In this document: one piece after another, positions 22,698-33,474 of the stretch
Numbering within the stretch: the stretch's first letter is position 1
How the letters are laid out: each line of letters opens with the position of its first letter
DNA from: Pythium myriotylum
Lineage: Eukaryota > Oomycota > Peronosporomycetes > Pythiales > Pythiaceae
Direction of reading: 5' to 3'
Assembly (NCBI GenBank): GCA_023091665.1
Contig: JALJCQ010000004.1
Coordinates: 1,116,001 to 1,180,000, forward strand
Length of the DNA stretch: 64,000 nucleotides
Notes under the pieces: generated by a model
Databases searched by the model: none
What the model saw: the letters and a program-made list of their open reading frames with translations, nothing else
Told to the model about the DNA's origin: nothing
Translations under genes and position numbers: made by a program

Positions 22698-22728
22698 GGC
22701 GGAAATTTCCGCCGGCGCCAGCTGGCGC
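22698..22728. promoter_or_regulatory. Two adjacent perfect palindromes upstream of the AGC kinase
   Basis: GGCGGAAATTTCCGCC (22698-22713, 16 bp) and GCGCCAGCTGGCGC (22715-22728, 14 bp) are each perfect palindromes separated by one base. They lie 120-150 bp upstream of the AGC kinase start (22578, minus strand) and downstream of the neighbouring gene's end. Side-by-side dyads of this kind suggest binding sites for dimeric transcription factors. The centre of the second contains CAGCTG, an E-box. Confidence 0.45.
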
Positions 22729-22860
22729 TTGGGTGGAAATGTGTGCAGGACATCTCTGATTGGCTGTAAAGCCGTGGATACACCTTCAGAAAAAAAATAA
22801 TGAAGCCAAGTGCTCGATTTCTCTCTGGGTCACTTGGCATGCCTGGAGGACGCCTCTGCG

Positions 22861-25476
22861 TCACGCGCTGTCGAGGTTCTTCTTGAACTTAAAGAGCTCG
22901 ATCTTCTTGCTCTGCTCGCCGCTCTTCGCGGCCTTCTGCGCGCGCGCCTCCTCGCGCTGCTTCGACTCGAGCTGCTGCAGACGCTTCTCCAGTTCGTCGT
23001 ACGTCCCCTTCTTCGAACCACGCAACCGCTTTTGCAGCGTGATCCCCGTGACGACCATGGGGATCATGAAGATGCAAAGGAAGAAGACGCACAGCGATAT
23101 CGCCAGCGTTGTGCCGAGAATGTCGCTGCACATGGCCTCGTGGACAGCGTTGAACGAGATGTTGATCCAACCGCAGCTCTCAGTGCACCGTACACGCTCA
23201 ATTGTTTCCATCACGCGTCCCACTTCGCCTTTCATGAGATAATCAAGGCTTGATGAGCGCACTGTGGCAAGGCGGGTAAAGTAGTCTTGAGCAAACTCCA
23301 AAAGTGATATATCGTACTTCCAGCCCGGAGAGAAAGCTGCTCCAGAATCACCCAGCATGTCCTGACGCATTTCGTCGAGCATCGTGGCGACCTTGCTGTA
23401 CGCAAGTTGATAGTAGTACGCGCTCGTAAACATTGCTTTGCATGTGTCCTTGTTCGCCAATGTGCCAAGAGTACCAGCCGTGCACTTGGCGTCCATATAG
23501 CATATTGGCTGGTTATCTGTCGTGATGTTGTTTGACGTGCAGGTGGAACCAGGAGTCGTCTCGCCATAAGCAGTCCAAGGCTTCAAAATGTTATCCTTCG
23601 TAAATGACTCCTTCCCAGCCGCGCCTGCATTTTCGATGGCTGCATTAGCCTTATCTCGAATATCTTTCCACACTGCGGAGTCGTAGCCGAAGTCACGAAG
23701 CCCCAATCCTGAGATCCTTGACCCATATGACGACACTAACGACTTCATTGTTGTAAAGTCAGCGCTTGAGACATTGCTGTACTGATCGCTTAAATCGCAC
23801 TGGAAGCCCAGCGCGTTCTCAACTCTAAGAGGTGCGAGGATACCTGTGTCAGCGAAACAAGCATTCACGAGCGTCGACACGCTGGATGGGAAGTATGGCG
23901 AGAGGTCGGCATGCAGGATGCTCATGTAGTTGCATGAATCGTACCAGAGCGCACCCACGGCAAGAAGCGACGCAGAGAGAACAAAGCCCAGGATACAGAC
24001 GAGCACACCAATGAGCCAGCTCACGTGAAGCATGTGGACCCAGGCGGTTTTCTTCTTACAAACACCTTTAAAGATGGCGAATGCTCCGATAAGAGATGAT
24101 AGCACGCCGAAAAGGAATACAGAAAGCACCAACGCACTGCGAGAGAACGAATAGTCGTCAACAGTCGTCTTGATGAGATCGACGACGTCTTTGGACGTTC
24201 TTGTAAGGTTCGCAAGTTCGCCGATCTCTTTGCTGGCTGTCTTCAAACTCAGCGAGATGCTGTCGCTGTCGTTGATGAAAGCTTTCTCCAACGTTGCGAT
24301 TGATGTAGCCATCAGACCACCAGTTGTAGAGTAGGCGAGTCCGGCACTTGAAATGAATGCCTTCACTGCGGTTCCACACACTGAATCTGGACACGGGACA
24401 CACCATTTGTTCGCGCGGTCACACGTAGAGAATGGGAATGGTCCCCGTGTCTGGTAGTAGGATCCGAAGTCGGTGATCATTTGCTGAAGTCTGGCACCAT
24501 CAGCAGCAACCCACGTGAGATCTTTCACTTGGGCGTCGACAGTGATCTTTGCGCTGGCAAGCTGTTCGTCGGCAAGACCCAGTGGCGTCATTACATTTGT
24601 TGCAAAAATGTCGATGTTCTCCAATGTGACGTTAAGCGAGTGAAGCACTCCAGCAAAACCTTCAGAGATGTTTGTGTTTTGAGCAATCGTTACAAGGCAG
24701 CAGATAAAGACCGCAGCACTACAGACCAAGAAGATCACGGACGGAATGAGAATATCACATCGAGTGTACCCCTTGTCGGTTGGGTTGCGACCTCCACACT
24801 GATTAAAGACACAGCGCAACACAACGAAAGCGACCGCCGCTACCGCTGTGAGCACAGAGAACACAATACCAGGAGCCAGAAACGCAGCGAATGAAGTCGG
24901 GTAGTCTTTCTCCATCCACTTCCTAGCAGTGGTCACATTAGCATCTGTGAATAGCTGGCGGCGGTAGCTGGCACCATTGATAGCGTCGTCCCACTTGCAG
25001 TTGCTCTCACGCTCGCACATCCCCTTATTGTTGCAGTTATCCGAATCAGTTAGCACGACACATCGACCGCTAATGTCGCGCTCTGCAATATCGCTTGTTG
25101 GTGGGACGCAACGTGAGAGACCTTCGCTCGTTGCCGCCTCGACGCAGAAAAATGTCATGATCTTGCGAAGACTTGCTTCATACCATGTTCGCGGCTTCTT
25201 TCGCATACCATCCATGGCCGCACTACCCACAGCCCCACTTAGTTTCAGTGCCGTAAGCCTGGCTTGATTGTACGTGTCGACAAGGTTGGAGTCATCGATA
25301 TTGATTGCATCGGACGACATATCGGTCAGAGGAAGAAAATCCCGGTTTCCGGCCGTGCGCGACGGGCATTTAGCTTTCCATGCAGCTGTCGCGGACGCCG
25401 AGCAGCTCGCTAGCGTTGTATCCAATCTTGCAGCTAGCGCCAAGAGCGTGGCTAGCGCGACCAATCGCACGCGCAT
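22861..25476 (-). CDS. Prominin-like pentaspan membrane protein
   Basis: Single-exon gene, 871 residues. An N-terminal signal peptide (residues 1-23, MRVRLVALATLLALA) is followed by an ectodomain with paired cysteines. Five predicted membrane segments fall at about 196-220, 241-265, 448-470, 485-511 and 787-814. This is the prominin arrangement: two close pairs separated by large glycosylatable loops (NVT, NDS, NLT, NVS, NIT sites), then a last segment and a cytosolic tail. Just after segment 1 is RCVFNQCGGRNP, like the Cys-rich stretch in prominins. The tail is charged and coiled-coil-like (ELEKRLQQLESKQ). Prominins mark membrane protrusions and cilia; a similar role is inferred. A different five- or six-pass family cannot be excluded. 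Its start is 303 bp from the start of the MAP2K-like gene on the other strand. Confidence 0.72.
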   Translation of the reverse strand: MRVRLVALATLLALAARLDTTLASCSASATAAWKAKCPSRTAGNRDFLPLTDMSSDAINIDDSNLVDTYNQARLTALKLSGAVGSAAMDGMRKKPRTWYEASLRKIMTFFCVEAATSEGLSRCVPPTSDIAERDISGRCVVLTDSDNCNNKGMCERESNCKWDDAINGASYRRQLFTDANVTTARKWMEKDYPTSFAAFLAPGIVFSVLTAVAAVAFVVLRCVFNQCGGRNPTDKGYTRCDILIPSVIFLVCSAAVFICCLVTIAQNTNISEGFAGVLHSLNVTLENIDIFATNVMTPLGLADEQLASAKITVDAQVKDLTWVAADGARLQQMITDFGSYYQTRGPFPFSTCDRANKWCVPCPDSVCGTAVKAFISSAGLAYSTTGGLMATSIATLEKAFINDSDSISLSLKTASKEIGELANLTRTSKDVVDLIKTTVDDYSFSRSALVLSVFLFGVLSSLIGAFAIFKGVCKKKTAWVHMLHVSWLIGVLVCILGFVLSASLLAVGALWYDSCNYMSILHADLSPYFPSSVSTLVNACFADTGILAPLRVENALGFQCDLSDQYSNVSSADFTTMKSLVSSYGSRISGLGLRDFGYDSAVWKDIRDKANAAIENAGAAGKESFTKDNILKPWTAYGETTPGSTCTSNNITTDNQPICYMDAKCTAGTLGTLANKDTCKAMFTSAYYYQLAYSKVATMLDEMRQDMLGDSGAAFSPGWKYDISLLEFAQDYFTRLATVRSSSLDYLMKGEVGRVMETIERVRCTESCGWINISFNAVHEAMCSDILGTTLAISLCVFFLCIFMIPMVVTGITLQKRLRGSKKGTYDELEKRLQQLESKQREEARAQKAAKSGEQSKKIELFKFKKNLDSA

Positions 25477-25779
25477 TGCTGTTCGATCGATGGGTCCGAC
25501 CGCAGCCCTCGAACTCAGGCGGGAAGAACCGATCTGAACGCTGCCCTCGAAGCTCGGTCTTCTCCTGCGGGTCCAGCCGAACGCACTTCAAACTTCGCAC
25601 TTTCCCATCTTCTCGTGCGGCATTTTTGGCCGCGGGCTGCCCTCTCGACCAGTGCGACAGGAGAGGAGCTCTCCATTTAGCTCGCATCGCATCCGTTTCG
25701 CGTCGGGCTAAAAGTGGCTTCAACGCCAGAAAAAACCGGTGTGGAACCGGTGTCATTTTCCCGAGATTCGCAGGTTACG

Positions 25780-28700
25780 ATGGCCGACCTTCTATTCGGG
25801 GTTATGCAATCGGGTTACGCTCGCGCTTCCCTCTCTTCTGGCGAACCGAGGTGTGGCACGAAGCCATCTCGGAGGCCGACTTCCGCGCGCCAGAACGCCA
25901 TGAGTGCTCGCGACCGCGCGCCCCCAGCGGCAGCATCCAGCGCGCCGACGCGTGGTCTCGCGGAATCCGCAGCTGCGAGAGCGAGCAGCGTCGTCGCGTC
26001 TCCGCAAGCGAGGCTCGCAGCCGTCGCGCCAGCTTCAACCACGCTCCCCACTGGGCCCCTCGGCGACCGCTACCGCAAGCGCGGGCGAGTGGAAAGCGCG
26101 GGAAATGAAAGAGGCGAAGACAGGCGTGTGGGTAACAGTGATGGGCGGCTCCATGCCGCAACGGTTGTTGGAGAGCGACCAAGAGACTGCGTCGGCAGTC
26201 CAAATGTCGGACTCCGTCATCGAACCCAGTCGCAACGTTCATCGTCACTGCCCAACATCTACCCTCACGACAGCAATGAAGCTGCGATGCTTAATTTTTT
26301 CCCGGATGTCAATCCGCGTGACCTACGCCTTGCGGAAGTGCGCTCATGGTATAGCCCCTGGATGGATCGTCAGTTTCCTGTGGCAGCCGACGAGATCAAC
26401 GGCACAAACCCGCCAAGGTTATCCCTTTCTACCACATCCCTACAGCCGAAGGCAACACAGACAACAGGCACTCTGCGTTCTTCACTGACAGCAGAAGATG
26501 ATTTCGATGCAGTCGCCCAGCAACTTGTGGAAGAACTCGCACTTGAAGACAAAGTTGCTCGTATCGCGTCGGAACCTGTACTTCCAGTTGCCTCACCTCC
26601 GAGCTCAACCTCAAAGCCTCCGAAGCGACCCGTTCTGCGACTGAAACTCGAGGATATGCCGACGCCACAACAAGCTGAGGACCGGGCTAACCGGGCAGCG
26701 ACGCGCATTATTGCTCGTCGAGAGGCTATGGAGAAAGCGATGAATAATGTTGTTGGAGATAACCTAGCACCAGTCGAAAATGGGAAGAGTGCCACGCAAC
26801 AAGCCATCATGCGGCTCAATTTCAAGTCATATAGCTCTGGAGATGAGTCAGACGTTGCGTCTCCAACAGGTGTGGTAGTCGATGTACCATGGGTTCAGGC
26901 TCTGGTCACATGACATGGTTGAGTGGATAGGTCGTTTCAGTGCCGGGAGTGCATACTCACCGAACCATGGCATGTTTACGACAAAGATGGTTGCAGTTAG
27001 CGAGGCCGGTATTTCATCCCCCGATTCGGCGTCCCTTCATCTACAAGAGAACCTGCAGCGGGTAAAGGAGATTGGTCGGGGTGCGTCGGGTGTTGTCTAC
27101 AAATCTATTCACATCCCTACTCTCAAGGTTGTGGCTGTTAAGGTACATTGCTAATGCTGCCGCGACTCTATGGACGCGGGCAATCCTAACTTTTCGCTTG
27201 GAAGGACGTTCCTGTTTACGGCAGGGGACAACGGCGGCAAATGGTTAGAGAGTTGCACGCCCTCTACTCGAATCTGGTCCCGATATCTAATGACGAGGCT
27301 CCTCCACTTCCCCACGCCACCGGTCGTCCCCATCGCCCTTCCAATGGAAAACCAAGGTGAGTTCAGATCTGATGTGTTCCGGCGAGCGACATCACTGACA
27401 TCGGTTCTGAAGGGCGAGCCCTCATATTGTCTCATTTTACGACGCATTTGTCGATCGAGCGAAAAACTGCATATGCCTTGTCATGGAGTACATGAGTGCA
27501 GGCTCTCTTCAAGATATTGTTCTGCGTGGTGGCTGTCAAAACGAAAAAGTGCTCTCACGGCTGGCAGCTGGCGTGCTACAAGGTTTGAGTCATATCCACA
27601 GCAAGAATATGGTGCACCGTGATATAAAGCCGCACAATTTGCTGACAAACCGCCAAGGAGAAGTAAAAATCTCTGATTTCGGACTCGCGAAGACTCTCAA
27701 CGATAATGCGGGGATGACAAAGACTTTCGTTGGTACATTGCTGTACATGGCACCGGAGCGCATCGGAGGAGGTGACTATTCCTATCCAGCGGATATCTGG
27801 TCTTTTGGACTCGCTCTGGTTTCTGTTGCGCTCGGGAAGTATCCTCTTCCAATACAAGACGGATTCTTCGGTTTGGTTGATACGGTTCGAACACTTTGCG
27901 CGTCTCTGTATATGTTGCTTCTCACTGATATCTGTCAATGAGCAGGTGGCAAATGAAGAGCTCTTGAGTCTCCCCGAGGACAAGTTCTCCCCTAACTGCC
28001 GCGATTTCATTCGACTTTGCCTGAAGACTGATCCGTCACTGCGTCCACCTGCTGATGAGTTACTACGTCACCCGTTTATCACCCTGTACTCACAAGAGGA
28101 GACACTGAAAGAGGTCTATATACCTGCGAAAGTAATGGCAGCTGGGAACGAAACTCACACATTTCTACTTCAGTGGTTACAGTTCATTGAAGCGACCCAG
28201 CTCTGTGAAGATCGGACTATCGAACTTGATTCTTTGGGTGAAGCTGTTTACCGACATTTGTACGAGCGAAACGCGAAGTTCTCGTGTCAACCACAGGTAT
28301 GGACTTAGTGAATCTGATGATTATGGTCCAACTAAGGATGGCTTGCTGCAGTCTGATTATGGTATCTCGTTCACCGGTCGCTCGAGTCAGACGACTCATC
28401 GTCGCGATGTGTCCATCCCACCAGTGCAAATGAGCCTCCAGCTTGGACTAGCCAATTATTTAGGTGTGCCTGTGCACCAAGTCTATGAAGTTTTCGAGCA
28501 GGTGAGAATTCAAATAGGATCTCTTTATCGAAATGTGCTCACCTTTCCTTGCTATTTAGAAACGTGGGATCTACAATGACAAGCTCCTCGAAGACAACTG
28601 TTTCTCACCTCAAAGTTGGTCTGCATCTCCGGGTGTATCACGTCGCCAACAACTCTTTGGGAGTGAGAATCCTAGTCCACCACAAGAAGATGATCGAGGT

Positions 28701-28826
28701 GCAAGCCCATCAATCTGGAAGAAAATTCATGACGGTTTCAGCAAGTTGAAGAAAAAGAAGAAGAGAAAGGATTCGGTAGATGCGTCGACAGGAGAACGGC
28801 GGTCACTTCGAACTACAACACGGTGA
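25780..28826 (+). CDS. MAP kinase kinase-like protein kinase with long N-terminal extension
   Basis: STE-type kinase, most like MAP2Ks. Model: 25780-26869, 26931-27142, 27205-27356, 27413-27884, 27946-28296, 28352-28501 and 28560-28826, 897 residues. The first 400 residues are low-complexity (Ser/Arg/Pro-rich) and probably regulatory. The kinase domain starts about residue 405: IGRGASGVVYKS, VVAVKDVP, MEYMSAGSLQDIV, VHRDIKPHNLL and DFGLAK. The activation loop NAGMTKTFVGT has the two Thr residues spaced like the MAP2K phosphosites, then YMAPERI. After the kinase domain is a helical segment and a very basic tail (KLKKKKKRKDS) that could be nuclear- or membrane-targeting. Intron 4 uses a GTTCGA donor. 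The start is uncertain: the frame is open to about 25714 without an earlier ATG, and later Met residues exist. Confidence 0.83.
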
Positions 28827-29967
28827 TCCAAGTCGCACAACGGTTCTTGCCTTGTCGGTGTGAACTTCACTCGAGGGCTCTGGTTATAGGCCTGATGACC
28901 GAAGGATAGGTTGAACTTGTGGAGGGGAAGACATGCATCCACTTTATCAGTGTACATCACTCATTCGTTTTCTGTGGTGAGCCCGACTGCTGAAGATGGC
29001 TGAGAGCCGGAAGTGAGATTGGCGGAGTCTTCGTCTACTCCAAGCCGACGCTGATAGTTGGCACACCAAGTGGATCAGTATTCCCACGTGACGCAAACCA
29101 ACAGCAACATCCTAGAGTATTCACAGGCTAAACTGCAGGTGAAAGGAGCGTAGACGACTTTTTGATCGGCGCATTTGAGCCCCCAGATCATTAATGTCTT
29201 TCTATCTGTGAATCGCATGTCGGCTTGCAAACGGTCTTGTTTCTTCATTGGCATTGATGGTCACCATCCTCGATTGAGATAATACGTCAGCTGAAGTTCG
29301 CCAATCGCATCGTATGAAGGGATGCCTCGAGCAAATGGTGATGCGCACCGAAAATGATCATTAAAGGATCATTTTGAAAGTACCTTTGAAAACATGCTGT
29401 CGCTCGCATTAGAAAAGCGGTCATACTTGCGTTCGCTCTCTTGTGTTTACGAGAAGATTTGAGTCGACACGATTGGAAAAACAGTGGAAGGCCAGTGCAC
29501 ATGAACGTCAGGACGGTGCCTACCTATCTAATGGCTCCATTAGCACACTGAAGATTGTCTGTCAACTTTGTGAATTCGTAGGGCTCACCACTCTCACAAT
29601 CGCTTTTTTGTGACCACGTCCAACGCACACCTCCGCTACTACCAAATCTTTGGTTACGTTAGCATTCTTGGTGATGCTTTCCAGGAAATGTTCCTACAAG
29701 CTTGAGGATCAATTCAACACTGTAGATTGTCTTTGTCCGTGTTTGATATCGCCAGAAGATGCATGAGACAAAGATTCCCGGTGTGATGGCTAGTCATAAA
29801 CAGTCTCTTCAATTCATATTCTTGTGTGAATAGTACATTATGATGCTTCGCTGCGAAGAGTTCCGACAATGGCATGAGCCAAAGTGAAGTTAGAGTGATG
29901 GGCAAACGAATGATTCGGCGTTGTAGAAGAGTAAGAAAGCAGTCTCTGCTCACACGAGGCAAATTCT
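28827..29967. other. 1.1 kb gene-poor interval
   Basis: Between the 3' end of the MAP2K-like gene and the 3' end of CIBAR. The longest frames are under 90 codons, lack family features and show no plausible splicing into longer proteins. I see no tRNA, snRNA or terminal-repeat element. It is the longest interval in the window with no assignable function and could hold untranslated regions or a non-coding RNA. Confidence 0.5.
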
Positions 29968-30825
29968 TCAAGGAGATCTTGTAGTGACGTCTGCGATCTC
30001 CCCGATGGTTGCAATCTTAGCAACTAGCGCACATGGTGCTGCAAAGACTTCCAGTCCCTTGGCGTGGTAGAAGGCGTTCGAGCGGGCGATCTCGGTAAGA
30101 ATTTTCTGCGAATACAATGTTTCGACTGCTAGAACCAGCCTTCGGGACATGCCGACGACTGACATTGACTCACCTTCATCTTTTGTGTTCGGTACTGGTC
30201 GAATTTTCTCATATGGTGTTCGATAAGCCCATTCACGTTCTCTACTCGACGTCTTTGATCTGAAAGCATTCGAAGTTTCTTCTCTTTCTCTCGTGCTGAT
30301 CCAGCTCGCTACACGCACTGGAAGTCACGCTGCTGTAGGTCCATTGCACCTAGCGTAAAGAACGTACAGCCTTCTCGTCGTACTCCTTCTGTAGCTTAAG
30401 CTCGATCTTGATGGCCTTCTCGCGATCCTCCAACAGCCTCTGCGATTGATGTTGGCATCTCAGTCGATGAGCTCAGAAGAGGGAACAAACAGCAGACAAC
30501 ACACTCTCATGGGCACGACCCCCCAATCCTGGATTTGAGCAAGCAGCTGGAGGATCTCCGGTTCAGCTCGCAGCATCATTGTGTCGTGGGTCTCGCTCAC
30601 GAGCTTGGCGCTGCTACTGCCGAGGCTGTGGAGACACTGCGAGAGCTGTTTACTCTCTTCCTGCGCTCCCAGGTCCTGCATACTCCGCGCGAACAGACCC
30701 AGGAACGCCTCCTGCTCCTCTCGGACACGAAGCATCTTCGCCACGAGCTCCTCGAGAGCCTTGCCATTGCGCTCCATGAACTGCAGCTGTGCATGCAGCT
30801 GCCTGCCGCGCTCGTCCATTGTCAT
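29968..30825 (-). CDS. CIBAR: FAM92/CIBAR BAR-like domain protein
   Basis: Four exons (30825-30505, 30439-30368, 30308-30174, 30105-29968) encode 221 residues, all of it a coiled-coil BAR-like domain as in FAM92/CIBAR (human CIBAR1 is 289). Evidence: N-terminal helix QLQFMERNGKALEELVAKML, then FARSMQDLGAQEESKQL, the heptad-like LEDREKAIKIELKLQKEYDEKA, RRRVENVNGLIEHHMRKFDQ, and the family signature ILTEIARSNAFYHAKGLEVF near the C-terminus. In animals CIBAR proteins act at the base of cilia with CBY1. All four exons remain in frame with 60-68-nt introns. The start ATG (30825) is 253 bp from the CDC5L start on the other strand. Identification rests mainly on the last exon and the helical pattern. 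Confidence 0.82.
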
Positions 30826-31078
30826 TATCGAAGAGAACTTTTGGGATCTCTCTGCGACGTGTGCGAGCTGGAAAAAAACTTGAAACGGGTTCTGGCACGG
30901 TCGGGTCAGTCAAACCCATTTCGAGTTTGAGCCTGCCAGTAATACTGCTTCATGGAGGCACTAAATCTTCTCCTACAGTACTCCCGGCTGTCCTCGAGCA
31001 GCACCAAACGAGCAGCTCCGAGCACACGAGAAGGAAGAAAGGGAGGCGTCCGCGGGACCCGGAGACGCGCAGGCCGCC

Positions 31079-33412
31079 ATGAGGATCATGATCAAGGGCG
31101 GCGTGTGGAAGAACACGGAGGACGAGATCCTCAAGGCGGCCGTGATGAAGTACGGCATGAACCAGTGGGCGCGGGTGGCGTCGCTGCTCTCGCGCAAGTC
31201 CGCCAAGCAGTGCAAGGCCCGTTGGTACGAATGGCTGGACCCGTCCATCAAGAAGACCGAGTGGTCGCGCGAGGAGGAAGAGAAGCTGCTGCACCTCGCC
31301 AAGCTCATGCCTGCGCAGTGGCGCACCATCGCGCCCATCGTGGGCCGCACAGCGGCGCAGTGCATGGAACACTATGAGCGCCTGCTGGATGCCGCCCAGC
31401 AAAAAGAAGGCATCGACGTCGAGAGCGACGACCCGCGCAGGCTACGTCCAGGCGAGATCGATCCGAACCCGGAGAATAAGCCAGCACGACCCGACCCAGT
31501 GGACATGGACGAGGATGAAAAGGAGATGCTGTCGGAGGCGCGGGCGCGTCTCGCCAACACCAAGGGCAAGAAGGCCAAGCGCAAGGCTCGCGAAAAGCAG
31601 CTCGATGAGGCGCGACGTATGGCTGCACTGCAGAAGCGACGTGAGCTCAAGGCCGCGGGACTGACGAGCCGCGTGCAGCACCTTAAAAAGCGAAAGTTCA
31701 TCGACTATGCGAACGAAATCCCGTTCCAGAAAGATGTCCCGGCGGGCTTTTTTGACGTGTCGGAAGAGCAGATGCATTCCAAGAACAGGGCTCTCGATCC
31801 GAGACAGGTCGCGCTGCAACTTGACAAGCTCGAAGGCCAGCGTCGCGACGATCAGGAAGCCAAGATGCGTAAACAAGATGCCAAACGACAGAAGTCGATG
31901 ATGAAAGCAGATTTACCACAAGCTATTGCCTCTTTGAACGAAAAGAACGACCCGATAAACGCAATCAAGCGAAAGCCACTTCAGCTACCAGCCCCCGTTG
32001 TGTCGAACGAGGAGCTCACAGATCTGGCCAAGTTGGGTATGTCCGCTGCCCATGCTGCTACGCTCGCATTGGAGAGCTCGGCTTCGCAAACTGGTGAATC
32101 CACAAGAGCACTCATGGGTAATTACAGCGCAACTCCTCTACCACGAACCATGACGACAGTAAGCCAGTCCCGTGGCCTGCATGATACCATTATGGAGGAG
32201 GCTGCCAACCTGGCCGCGATGTCACGAACAGCAACGCCATTACTTGGTGGCGAAAATGTCGAGCTCCGACAAGGAACGGGGTACGCTGGTGCAACACCGT
32301 TGCGAACGCCCGCTGGTCCGGAGGGGTCCATTGCTGGTACCCCTTCGTCGGCTGCACCAGGATCGGTGTCATCGCTGCGCACACCACTGCGCGATGAACT
32401 AGGGATCAATCCAGAACAGCTTTACGGTGTTGATACGAGTGCTCGAGCCGAGAAGGCTCGTGTGAAACTTGTCAAGTCTGAACTTCTGTCAGGCCTCAAC
32501 AGTCTGCCAGCACCGCAAAATGAGTATGAAGTGAGTGTGCCGCTAAAAGAGGAGGGAGGCGATATCGATAGTCGTGCTACGCTTGAGGAAGATGCAGGAG
32601 ATCGAGAGGCTCGTTTGGAAGCGTTTAGACAGCAGCAGCTCCAGTTGGAGCTTCTACGCCGCTCACACGCTGTCCAGCGCGATCTTCCTCGGCCAACTAA
32701 AGTTTCGCCAAATCTAGTCCGTGATCCGAACGAGGAGATTGCCAAGGAAATGTTCGCAATGATCCAGCACGATATTCTTAAACACCCAGTCACCTCGACG
32801 GATTCTGTTGAAAATGGTTCCCAGAAGAAATCAAAGAGGAAGACTAAGTCACGCGATGAAGACCCCTCCAACGTTGCTCCCAACCTACAGGCTTTTTCTG
32901 ACGCCGAACTTGAACGAGCTCGCAACATGGTAGCCATTGAAGCCAACCTTCGAGCCAACCCTTGGACATCAAACGATTGGGCTTCTATTGATACGAAGTG
33001 GACAGAAACGCAGCGTCGATTGATATCATCTACTTCGACGAGCGACAGCCATCTCACTGTCCACTTCACTGCTAGCGATGAGGATATTATTCGAACCCTC
33101 AAGTCCGACTTTCAGGGTCTCAAGCAGGTCGAGTCAAGCTTACACAAACGCGCGACGAAGCTCGAAGATCGCACACGTCTCGTTACCGGTGGTTTTGCTC
33201 GACGTTCGGAGACTGCTCTAGCTCGCTTTCGAGAGCTAGCCGTCCAATTTCGAGACGCTGAAATTGAGAAGGCGTGTTTTGAACGACTCCAACAGCTTGA
33301 GGCACGTGCACTACAGAATCGCATGGCTCGACTGGCAGGGGAGGTAAATGCGCAGCAGCTCGTGGAAGTGCAGTTGCAGGAGCGGTTTGCTACTTTGGCA
33401 CAGGACTCTTAG
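31079..33412 (+). CDS. CDC5L: Splicing factor CDC5L (Prp19 complex)
   Basis: Myb-domain component of the Prp19/NineTeen complex, required for spliceosome activation. Uninterrupted frame of 777 residues (human CDC5L has 802). Two N-terminal Myb repeats: MIKGGVWKNTEDEILKAAV with QWARVASLLSRKSAKQCKAR, then EWSREEEEKLLHLAKLMP with QWRTIAPIVGRTAAQC. The conserved linker ARLANTKGKKAKRKAREKQL and KKRKFIDYANEIPF follow. The mid-region contains the repeated TPL/TPLRTP phosphorylation-type motifs (NYSATPLPRT, GYAGATPLRTP). C-terminal part: Glu/Arg-rich helices that bind PRP19 and PLRG1. Lack of introns in a long gene is notable against multi-exon neighbours. It ends 62 bp from the 3' end of the next, opposing gene. 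Confidence 0.97.
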   Translation: MRIMIKGGVWKNTEDEILKAAVMKYGMNQWARVASLLSRKSAKQCKARWYEWLDPSIKKTEWSREEEEKLLHLAKLMPAQWRTIAPIVGRTAAQCMEHYERLLDAAQQKEGIDVESDDPRRLRPGEIDPNPENKPARPDPVDMDEDEKEMLSEARARLANTKGKKAKRKAREKQLDEARRMAALQKRRELKAAGLTSRVQHLKKRKFIDYANEIPFQKDVPAGFFDVSEEQMHSKNRALDPRQVALQLDKLEGQRRDDQEAKMRKQDAKRQKSMMKADLPQAIASLNEKNDPINAIKRKPLQLPAPVVSNEELTDLAKLGMSAAHAATLALESSASQTGESTRALMGNYSATPLPRTMTTVSQSRGLHDTIMEEAANLAAMSRTATPLLGGENVELRQGTGYAGATPLRTPAGPEGSIAGTPSSAAPGSVSSLRTPLRDELGINPEQLYGVDTSARAEKARVKLVKSELLSGLNSLPAPQNEYEVSVPLKEEGGDIDSRATLEEDAGDREARLEAFRQQQLQLELLRRSHAVQRDLPRPTKVSPNLVRDPNEEIAKEMFAMIQHDILKHPVTSTDSVENGSQKKSKRKTKSRDEDPSNVAPNLQAFSDAELERARNMVAIEANLRANPWTSNDWASIDTKWTETQRRLISSTSTSDSHLTVHFTASDEDIIRTLKSDFQGLKQVESSLHKRATKLEDRTRLVTGGFARRSETALARFRELAVQFRDAEIEKACFERLQQLEARALQNRMARLAGEVNAQQLVEVQLQERFATLAQDS

Positions 33413-33474
33413 AACCTCCCAATACATTCTATCTCAAGGTGTTATATCTCTACTCTATAAAAAACATACTCACC

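Noticed and set aside
29714..29971. 85-codon minus frame next to CIBAR
   Set aside because: It could be a 3' extension, but the CIBAR frame already ends at 29968 with the family C-terminus and this frame has no matching features.
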